This document shows positions 1 through 4,713 of a stretch of DNA of 5,337 nucleotides, piece by piece. The stretch's first letter is position 1; the number at the start of each line of letters is the position of its first letter. The stretch is from Acetobacteraceae bacterium (GTDB lineage: Bacteria; Pseudomonadota; Alphaproteobacteria; Acetobacterales; Acetobacteraceae): positions 1 to 5,337 of the forward strand of contig JAFAHH010001029.1 of the NCBI GenBank assembly GCA_019237355.1, read 5' to 3'. A model generated the notes under the pieces. It was not told where the DNA came from. It saw only the letters and a program-made list of their open reading frames with translations, and did no database searches. The position numbers were made by a program, and so were the translations under genes.

Positions 1-29
1 AATCCCCAATCTCAACAGGCCCTAGACTA

Positions 30-43
30 GAATTGCGCAATTC
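30..43. promoter_or_regulatory. 14-bp perfect palindrome upstream of the methyltransferase gene
   Basis: GAATTGCGCAATTC is its own reverse complement and ends 63 bp before the methyltransferase ATG. Its size and place suit a dimeric regulator's operator. It does not match any operator I can name, so regulation is an inference. It is directly preceded by CTAGACTAG (22-30). I found no convincing -35/-10 pair or protein-coding sequence in the first 106 bases. Confidence 0.3.
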
Positions 44-106
44 GCCAGATTCGATCGACAGGCCGAGACCAACTTATACGTCGCGCGCCGCAGTCGGCTA
101 GAAACC

Positions 107-1183
107 ATGACCAGCCTTCTCAATCGCCTCACGATCCGTGCAACGTATGGAGCAAGTCAATTACCGCGGCTTGCATGGTATATCGGGCACGGCCTGGCTA
201 TGCGCCGGCTTGCGCAAGCAGCACGGAAGTATCAGGAAGCGAGTGCGCGGCCTCGCCCGCACACCAGCAAGCCGGTTCCGCATCGTAATCGCCTTTACGC
301 CGATATTCTCACCCTTCTTCAGCGAGATCTTGCCAATATCGAGGCCGGCATTTACCCGTTGCCCTCCGACCATGACGGCTCGTTGCTCACGCTGCTGAAT
401 CGCTCGCGCCTGTTCTTCTGGGACTTGCCCGAAATCCACCGGCGACGTGAAGGCGGCTTGCACAGTGAAGTGCTTAGCGAGGTGCCGCGCAGCAAGCGCC
501 CCCGTTACTACCTTCAAAATTTTCATTTCCAATCGGGTGGCTGGCTGACGGATGATTCGGCCCAGCGCTATGACACGCAGGTTGAGGTAATCTTCAGTGG
601 AACAGCCAACGCGATGCGCCGGCAGGCGTTGCCGGAGCTGCATGAGGTCTTTGCTGGCCGAGATCAGCGCCGGTTGCGGCTGCTGGACGCCGGCTGCGGT
701 ACAGGTCGTTTCATTGCCTCGCTAAAGCAGATTTGGCCGCGGCTTGCAGTTCTTGGTGTTGATCTCTCAGAAGCGTATATCCGGGAGGCGAAACGCCACA
801 TAGGCCGCTGGTCCTGGGTAACGCTGGCCGTTGCAAATGCGGAATCCATCCCGTTGCCAGACGGCAGCCAGGACGCTGTCACGAGCACGTTTTTGTTCCA
901 CGAGTTGCCGCCGGCGGTGCGTCGCACCGTTTTTGCCGAATTCGCACGCGTTCTGAAGCCGGGCGGACGTTTGATAATTCTGGACTCGATCCAGGATGGT
1001 GATCAGCCGGATTATGACGGCATGCTCGAGCTCTTCCCGCAGAACTTTCATGAACCGTATTTTGCGAGCTACAAAAGGGAAGACTTCGAAAAAATAGCAC
1101 GAGTCAATGGCCTGAGGCATATTCGAAATGTACCCGCTTTCGTATCTAAAGTTATGGTGTTCGACAAGCCGGCGACGGACTGA
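107..1183 (+). CDS. class I SAM-dependent methyltransferase (UbiE/Methyltransf_11 type), substrate unknown
   Basis: A 358-residue protein whose C-terminal half is a Rossmann-fold methyltransferase. Motif I, the SAM-binding glycine loop DAGCGTG, lies at about residues 194-200. The acidic residue that contacts the ribose is D219, in the stretch GVDLS. The NAESIPLPD stretch near residue 244 fits motif II, and LKPGGRLIILDS near 282-293 is the usual post-motif strand. The N-terminal part (about 1-190) is basic at first, then rich in aromatic residues around YYLQNFHFQSGGW. It resembles no domain I can name and probably sets substrate specificity. No signal peptide or clear membrane segment is visible. 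The ATG at 107 has no strong Shine-Dalgarno, so the start is uncertain. The gene stands alone and is followed by hairpins. The methyltransferase fold is clear; the acceptor (quinone, lipid, small molecule or other) cannot be told from sequence. Confidence 0.88.
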   Translation: MTSLLNRLTIRATYGASQLPRLAWYIGHGLAMRRLAQAARKYQEASARPRPHTSKPVPHRNRLYADILTLLQRDLANIEAGIYPLPSDHDGSLLTLLNRSRLFFWDLPEIHRRREGGLHSEVLSEVPRSKRPRYYLQNFHFQSGGWLTDDSAQRYDTQVEVIFSGTANAMRRQALPELHEVFAGRDQRRLRLLDAGCGTGRFIASLKQIWPRLAVLGVDLSEAYIREAKRHIGRWSWVTLAVANAESIPLPDGSQDAVTSTFLFHELPPAVRRTVFAEFARVLKPGGRLIILDSIQDGDQPDYDGMLELFPQNFHEPYFASYKREDFEKIARVNGLRHIRNVPAFVSKVMVFDKPATD

Positions 1184-1199
1184 GCAGAGCTTGTTTGCA

Positions 1200-1230
1200 G
1201 CATGACGGCCTCGATCTGAAGGCGTCATGC
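1200..1230 (+). terminator. hairpin 16 bp after the methyltransferase stop, possible terminator
   Basis: GCATGACG (1200-1207) pairs perfectly with CGTCATGC (1223-1230). If G1208 is bulged, three further pairs (CCT/AGG) form and leave an 8- to 10-base loop. No T-tract follows, so intrinsic termination would be weak. The right arm extends to CGTCATGCTCT (1223-1233). The matching AGAGC is present at 1186-1190 but is separated from ATGACG by an 11-base insertion. This suggests a disrupted palindromic repeat of the same general type as the elements at 1362 and 2766. Confidence 0.45.
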
Positions 1231-1270
1231 TCTACGAAGACCATTGAGGTCGCTAATGATTGGGCCTCCA

Positions 1271-1298
1271 CGTCGCTGACCGAAGATGGTCAGCGACG
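1271..1298. terminator. perfect 11-bp stem, 6-base loop hairpin
   Basis: CGTCGCTGACC (1271-1281) and GGTCAGCGACG (1288-1298) are exact inverted repeats around the loop GAAGAT. The stem is GC-rich, as in rho-independent terminators, but no run of T follows in either direction. It lies between the methyltransferase (+) and the end of the universal stress gene (-). It could serve convergent transcription from both sides, stabilise a 3' end, or bind a protein as DNA. Confidence 0.5.
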
Positions 1299-1305
1299 GT
1301 CTGCT

Positions 1306-1345
1306 CTAGAGTTGGGCGACTTTGGGTAAAGCCGTCCCACTCTAG
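1306..1345. repeat. imperfect inverted repeat with CTAGAGT/ACTCTAG ends
   Basis: The 7-bp arms CTAGAGT (1306-1312) and ACTCTAG (1339-1345) are exact complements. They enclose a partly self-complementary G-rich/C-rich interior (GGG near 1314-1316 and CCC near 1336-1338). It is the third fold-back structure in a row in this gene-free stretch. Its function is unknown. Confidence 0.35.
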
Positions 1346-1361
1346 GAACTTTCATCTTTTA

Positions 1362-1446
1362 AGAGCGCGTTCAGGCTTTCCGACGATCGGGACCCCAATT
1401 CGCTTGCGAATTGAGAACCCGAGTCCGCCTCAAGCCATCACGCTCT
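1362..1446 (+). repeat. palindromic intergenic repeat, copy A, with a 36-bp internal extension
   Basis: The ends AGAGCGCG (1362-1369) and CGCTCT (1441-1446) match the element at 2766-2816 read on the opposite strand. Shared blocks are CTTTCCGACGAT on the left and CCTCAAG-CATC-CGCTCTAA on the right. Copy A carries 36 extra bases (1388-1423) in the middle, and these form their own palindrome. The right end reaches the universal stress gene and overlaps its TAG stop (1445-1447 on the minus strand). Elements of this general look, small palindromes with AGAGC/GCTCT ends, are common between genes in Hyphomicrobiales. That family assignment rests on memory, not on a search. It may also end transcription of the stress gene. 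Confidence 0.65.
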
Positions 1447-2299
1447 AATGCCGCATCAGTACAGGCAAATCGGCGCGCTCCAGAATTGTGCGGGTGACGC
1501 CACCGAGGATCAGTCTGCGCGCCGGATTATGTACAAAAGCACCAAGGACGAGCATATCGGCGCCGAGCTCGTGCGCCTTGGCCAACAAGGCCTCGCCAAA
1601 TGGCTGCGACCCGATCGGCAGCAGAAGCAGTTCGGCCTCGACCCCATGTTCGATAAAGATGTCAGGAATGGCGGGTGCAGGCGTACCTTGCCGCACTCCC
1701 GCAAGGATAAAAACGTGGTCCGCCTGGGTGGCAAAGCGCAAGGCGGCGAGCACGGCCCTAATCGTGAACTTATCGTCGCGCCAAGCTATGGCGAGGCGGC
1801 GGCCAAAGGACGATGGCGCCCGTTCCGGTGGCACCACCAACACCGGCCGATCGGTCTCGAATAGGGCAGCGTGAATAGCCCCCCGTTCTGACACTCGGTC
1901 CGGGCCCGAGGGCCGCTTCAGCACAATCACATCTGCGCGGCGGCCCCACTCTTGAACCACAACATCGGGCAAGCCTTCAACATCAAACCATTTCAGTTGC
2001 ATCGTCGCTGACTGCACCTTCCCCGCCCAAGCGTCAAATACGCGTCGCAACCCGGCTAATCTTCGTTCTTCGCGTTCCCGGATCTGGCGCTCTTGGCTTC
2101 GGGTGAGCACTTCCTCGCTCGGCATTATCGTTGCTTCTGGGGGCGTGCGGATGCCCAGAACGTCGATCCGCGCATGGCCCATAAGCTGCGACAGACATCC
2201 TGCGGCAGCCAGCGTCCGATTCGCCAGCTCGGGATGTTCAACGATTGCTAAAATGACGCATACCACATCCGCCCCCCGATCACCTCTGGGTCCAGGCAT
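1445..2299 (-). CDS. tandem-domain universal stress protein (UspA family)
   Basis: With the ATG at 2299 this is 284 residues, the usual size of two fused Usp domains. Domain 1 spans about 11-158, starting with the hydrophobic strand DVVCVILAIVEH and ending PVLVVPPE. Domain 2 spans about 166-284, starting RRLAIAWRDD. Domain 2 has a nucleotide-loop-like segment, LGAF near 252-255 followed by ILGGVTRTIL near 264-273, and ends in the typical strand LPVLMRH. Domain 1 lacks this loop and may be structural. Usp proteins are cytoplasmic stress and survival factors that often bind ATP; the specific role is unknown. The start is uncertain. An ATG at 2377 would overlap crcB and has no ribosome site, while a TTG at 2326 has GGAG seven bases before it. 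The conserved fold begins after 2299, so that start is the conservative choice. The gene is divergent from crcB. Confidence 0.88.
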   Translation of the reverse strand: MPGPRGDRGADVVCVILAIVEHPELANRTLAAAGCLSQLMGHARIDVLGIRTPPEATIMPSEEVLTRSQERQIREREERRLAGLRRVFDAWAGKVQSATMQLKWFDVEGLPDVVVQEWGRRADVIVLKRPSGPDRVSERGAIHAALFETDRPVLVVPPERAPSSFGRRLAIAWRDDKFTIRAVLAALRFATQADHVFILAGVRQGTPAPAIPDIFIEHGVEAELLLLPIGSQPFGEALLAKAHELGADMLVLGAFVHNPARRLILGGVTRTILERADLPVLMRH

Positions 2300-2305
2300 A
2301 GTCGG

Positions 2306-2332
2306 CACAAACTGCGAGTACTGCAATTTGTG
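2306..2332. promoter_or_regulatory. inverted repeat in the usp-crcB divergent intergenic region
   Basis: CACAAACTGC (2306-2315) and GCAATTTGTG (2323-2332) are complementary at 9 of 10 positions around a 7-base spacer. The repeat fills much of the short gap between the two divergent genes, where a shared operator would be expected. It does not match FNR/FixK (TTGAT-N4-ATCAA) or LexA sites. If the stress protein starts at the upstream TTG (2326), part of the repeat would be coding. Confidence 0.4.
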
Positions 2333-2366
2333 ACTCCGGTCAGTATCGGGCGGATCTGGAGCAGAT

Positions 2367-2777
2367 TTGGCAACCATGGGGAAGGCCGTGATCGCTTATT
2401 TTTGGGTCGCCTTGGGCGGAGCGCTGGGAAGCATGGCTCGCTACGGCATCAGCATTGCGGCCGCGCGCATATGGGGGAGCGCCTTTCCTTGGGGCACACT
2501 CATCGTGAATGCTGCTGGCAGCTTCGTCATCGGCTTCTTTGGAACCTTGACCGCCTCGGGGGGCATGCTGCCCGCCAGCCCTGGCCTGCGGACATTCGTA
2601 ATGGTCGGTTTTTGCGGCGGGTTTACGACCTTCTCCTCATTCAGTCTGCAAACTCTCGAGCTTGCCCGCGGCAGAGAGGGGCTAAGCGCATTGGCCAATG
2701 TGGTGGGTTCGGTCGTGCTCTGCTTACTGCTCGTGGCCGGGGGGTATTATCTGGGATCGCAGATTAGAGCGCGATGA
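2367..2777 (+). CDS. crcB: fluoride ion channel CrcB/FluC
   Basis: A 136-residue inner-membrane protein that exports toxic fluoride; the family works as a dual-topology homodimer. Four hydrophobic segments are visible, around residues 8-30, 43-62, 75-96 and 107-130. Family motifs are present in order: GGALGSMARY (17-26), GTLIVNAAGSF (43-53) with the pore asparagine N48, and GFCGGFTTFSSFS (81-93) with the phenylalanines of the fluoride path and the TFSSF central-sodium segment. Length fits the family (about 120-135). The TTG at 2367 is preferred because GGAG (2358-2361) lies five bases upstream. The ATG at 2376 would give 133 residues but places that site 14 bases away. The last five residues and the TGA come from a palindromic repeat. 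I do not see a fluoride riboswitch upstream. Confidence 0.95.
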   Translation: MATMGKAVIAYFWVALGGALGSMARYGISIAAARIWGSAFPWGTLIVNAAGSFVIGFFGTLTASGGMLPASPGLRTFVMVGFCGGFTTFSSFSLQTLELARGREGLSALANVVGSVVLCLLLVAGGYYLGSQIRAR

Positions 2778-2816
2778 CTTGAGGCCGGAATCGTCGGAAA
2801 GTCTGAATCGCGCTCT
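2766..2816 (-). repeat. palindromic intergenic repeat, copy B, at the crcB 3' end
   Basis: AGAGCGCGAT (2766-2775) and ATCGCGCTCT (2807-2816) form a perfect 10-bp inverted repeat. GACT (2776-2779) and AGTC (2799-2802) extend the stem around a loop. Read on the minus strand it aligns with copy A at 1362-1446 apart from that copy's 36-bp extension. The left arm supplies the crcB TGA stop (2775-2777) and the codons just before it. The strong stem right at the stop makes it a likely transcript end or 3' stabiliser, though no T-tract follows. Confidence 0.7.
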
Positions 2817-3118
2817 CAAACCAAAATGGTCTAGGCCTCGGGCTAGTCTAGCATAATGGCCCGGTCCGTTTGACCCCTAAATTTACCGGCAACCTTGGCT
2901 CGGGGTGCATCCGGCTCGCGAGCCTAGAGCATGGGAATCTCCTAGACGACTCGAACTTCGGCATTGGGTTTGGCCCTTCGGCTGCTGGTGCTAGCAGGCC
3001 CGGGTGCTGCGCCAAGGAGCTGCCGAATAGTGTGGCGGCTTCGAACGCTGCATATCGGGTAGTCCGACCCGCCCAGCGGATGGGCTGAAATGACAAGCTC
3101 TTGCTCCCCTGATCCAAC
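2817..3118. other. gene-free stretch between crcB and the MCE pseudogene
   Basis: About 300 bp without a gene I can support. Open frames cross it on both strands (for example 2870-3088 plus and 2848-3138 minus), but they show no recognisable motif and lack ribosome sites. Their low-complexity translations are typical of GC-rich noncoding DNA. It contains a 12-bp palindrome GGCTCGCGAGCC (2913-2924), an 11-bp dyad GCTAGTCTAGC (2842-2852), and six CTAG tetranucleotides between 2831 and 2994. Because it lies just downstream of the MCE remnant, it may hold an unrecognisable relic of the lipoprotein gene (pqiC type) that usually follows, but I could not find one. Confidence 0.5.
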
Positions 3119-4007
3119 CTACAACTTGGCAGGTTCATGCCATTGATCCGCCAGCTCTTGTTGCAAACTCGTTGCCGAGGGCGGCGTTGCCTTGAGATGA
3201 CTCTGATCGCGTGCCGAGATTGCGCGGCCAGGATCGGCCCAATCCGCTCGCTGACTGTCCAGTGACTTGGGCAATATTCGCCATTGATCGGTCGAGATTG
3301 CTCAAGCCGTTGGTCAGCTCGGGGGAGTCGCTGAGCTTCGCAAATTGTTCGCTGGTGTGGTGAATATCATCGACAATTTGCATCAATGGGATCTCGTTGA
3401 CTTGGGTGACCACATCGCCGACCTGGCCGGTAATGTTGCTAACATTTGGCCGGGCTTCGTTGGGATCGCTGGCGGCTTCCCGGCATTAGCGTCCCAGGCT
3501 TGGCGTCGGGCACAAACATCAGCGAGACGATCTCGGCGCCGATAACCGGCGCCGATCGTGTGAGCTGGCCCGCAAGCCTTTCGCCGATCAGCGTGCTTAT
3601 CATTTGATCCATTTGCACGCGCGGCTCCGCTGCCCAGGTTTTCGCTTCCCGCCAGCTGCAAATGCGTGGGCTCGATCACGATAACGGCCGCTGTCGAAAA
3701 CGTGCCTGTGGCCAGATCGTATACCAGACTACTCTGGCGCACACTGCCGACCCGCTCGTCGATATGCTCTATCCCCGCGCCTTTCGATCCCGACCGCCTG
3801 ATTTTCGAACGTCACGGCATACGTGACGCCAAGGGCGTCTGGCGCGTTTTCGGCGGCCTCTTTGTTCGGATACAGCTTGAAGCTGTCGCTCTCGTGGCCT
3901 TTTGGGGCGGCGGCTTGGTCCGAGGGCGTCTCGAAAGCGATCGCGCCTTCAATAATCGCCTGGCCGACTGTATTTCGACTGTTTGGATCGCCGACTGTTA
4001 TGGCTCC
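3119..4007 (-). pseudogene. decayed 3' part of a PqiB-like MCE-domain transport gene
   Basis: Reading the minus strand, pieces in different frames join into one MCE/PqiB-type C-terminal half. First comes an EGAIAFETPS...FKLYPNKEAAENA segment up to VGIE (about 4007-3783). Then comes GAGIEHIDERVGSVRQSSLVYDLATGTF in pieces (about 3781-3641), then RLAGQLTRSAPVIGAEIVSLMFVPDAKPG followed by IPLMQIVDDIHHTSEQ, also in pieces (about 3640-3256). A short tail with SLQQELAD ends at TAG 3121-3119. Inferred shifts are near 3783 (A-run, +1), 3640 (A-run, +1), 3255 (-1) and 3220 (-1), the last two less certain. Intact PqiB proteins anchor in the inner membrane and form a periplasmic tunnel for lipid transport. 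About 295 codons of sequence remain, roughly half the length of E. coli PqiB. The 5' half with the membrane anchor is missing, and an in-frame TAG (4010-4008) bounds the remnant. It is presumably non-functional. Confidence 0.8.
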
Positions 4008-4582
4008 CTAATGGCTCGGCGCTTGGCAGCGGCGAGGCTGCGGAAAGTGATGGACCAGCGCGTTGCCGCCATCTCGGCAATGCTGTGCTCCCATTCATGC
4101 CGCACCTCGCCGCTCAGATGATAGATCGATCGCGGCGCCAGGAAGGCCGAGGCCCGATCGAACCCGCCGGGTCTGCGCCGACGGAACCGCATCGTTGCCG
4201 GCGCCCCAAGCGAAATTCCGACGACATGCTCGAAAACCGGCCGGTCACGGTGCCAGCCAATGCCCGCGCCGGGATCGTAGCGAATCAACAGGGCCTGAAC
4301 CAGGCCGTCCGGGTCTAAGTGGGCAAACCGCGCCGCCTTCTCCCGCACCGGGAGCAGCCAGTCGGGGATTGGAGCCGTTGGGCCGAAGCTTCCCCTATCG
4401 AAATCGTAATGCCAGCCATAAGACGCTGTCAGCCGTTTTCCGAGCCATCCGTGGAAGCGGAAGGGCGACAACTCAATCGCGTCGATTGAGGCGATGAGCG
4501 CCCTTTCCTCCCTGGGTGTGACGATCTCCTGTCCCTGCTTCAGGCCCTTGAGATCAGGCTCGTTGAACAGATTGGATTGCAT
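3998..4582 (-). CDS. alkB: AlkB-family 2-oxoglutarate/Fe(II)-dependent alkylation-repair dioxygenase
   Basis: A 194-residue protein that by family removes methyl groups (for example 1-methyladenine and 3-methylcytosine) from nucleic acid by oxidative demethylation in the cytoplasm. The iron ligands are visible: H111 and D113 in GWHRDRP, and H166 in WEHSI. The 2-oxoglutarate-binding RWSITFR (R175 and R181) matches the family's R-x-x-x-T-F-R. RYDPGAGIGWHRD (101-113) is a typical lead-in. The ATG at 4582 is chosen because AAGG lies eight bases upstream and the fold starts soon after. The frame stays open to 4696, but that extra part would run through the LexA box. The tail after FRSL (AAAKRRAIREP) is longer than I expect, and its last codons lie in the MCE remnant. 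It is divergent from dinB. The substrate (DNA, RNA or both) is not decided by sequence. Confidence 0.92.
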   Translation of the reverse strand: MQSNLFNEPDLKGLKQGQEIVTPREERALIASIDAIELSPFRFHGWLGKRLTASYGWHYDFDRGSFGPTAPIPDWLLPVREKAARFAHLDPDGLVQALLIRYDPGAGIGWHRDRPVFEHVVGISLGAPATMRFRRRRPGGFDRASAFLAPRSIYHLSGEVRHEWEHSIAEMAATRWSITFRSLAAAKRRAIREP

Positions 4583-4677
4583 CACCAAAACCTTCGCTCG
4601 CGACTCCCGGCTCACTAACGTCCCCGATCCGGCCGCCCCAAGCAGCAGGAGCGACCAGCTCGCCCGGGTACGTCGCA

Positions 4678-4692
4678 GTTCTCTTTCTGTTC
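4678..4692 (+). promoter_or_regulatory. LexA (SOS) box between alkB and dinB
   Basis: GTTC-TCTTTCT-GTTC matches exactly the alphaproteobacterial LexA operator GTTC-N7-GTTC, a direct repeat; on the minus strand it reads GAAC-N7-GAAC. It ends 21 bp before the dinB ATG and lies 95 bp upstream of the alkB ATG. Pol IV is a classic SOS gene, which supports a functional site. It is the only copy of this pattern I noticed in the window. Confidence 0.85.
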
Positions 4693-4713
4693 CCAACCTG
4701 ATATCCTCACGCT

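Noticed and set aside
51..80. Sigma-70-like promoter (TCGACA at 55-60 and TATACG at 75-80) for the methyltransferase
   Set aside because: The spacer is only 14 bp and the -10 match is poor, so it is not supportable.
1260..1448. 62-residue plus-strand ORF over the hairpin region
   Set aside because: It runs through several hairpins and the palindromic repeat, has no motif or ribosome site, and its translation reflects repeat sequence.
1448..1874. Plus-strand ORFs of 138 and 128 residues opposite the stress gene
   Set aside because: They are antisense shadows of a clear Usp coding sequence and have no family features.
2300..2366. Fluoride riboswitch upstream of crcB
   Set aside because: The gap is only 67 bp, and I could not find the conserved aptamer pattern (GGNGAUGG start, later CUGAUG-type segment).
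2300..2377. Longer universal stress protein starting at ATG 2377 (310 residues)
   Set aside because: It would overlap the crcB start, has no ribosome site, and adds 26 hydrophilic residues ahead of the first Usp strand. The TTG at 2326 with GGAG upstream remains a possible alternative.
2848..3138. 96-residue minus-strand and 72-residue plus-strand ORFs between crcB and the MCE remnant
   Set aside because: No motif, signal peptide or ribosome site. A pqiC-type lipoprotein relic was considered, but no lipobox or DUF-like pattern could be found.
3135..3742. Separate small genes at 3135-3413 and 3383-3742 on the minus strand
   Set aside because: Their meaningful parts are consecutive pieces of a single MCE protein in different frames, so they are fragments of one pseudogene.
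3119..4007. Frameshifts explained as sequencing errors in an intact gene
   Set aside because: Several indels fall within one gene while the neighbouring alkB, dinB, usp and crcB frames are clean, and the 5' half is missing as well. Read-level data would still be the final test.
4583..4696. Longer alkB reading frame starting at 4696 (232 residues)
   Set aside because: The added 38 residues are not AlkB-like, no ribosome site precedes 4696, and the extension would be translated through the LexA box. The ATG at 4582 has AAGG eight bases before it and gives a normal family length.
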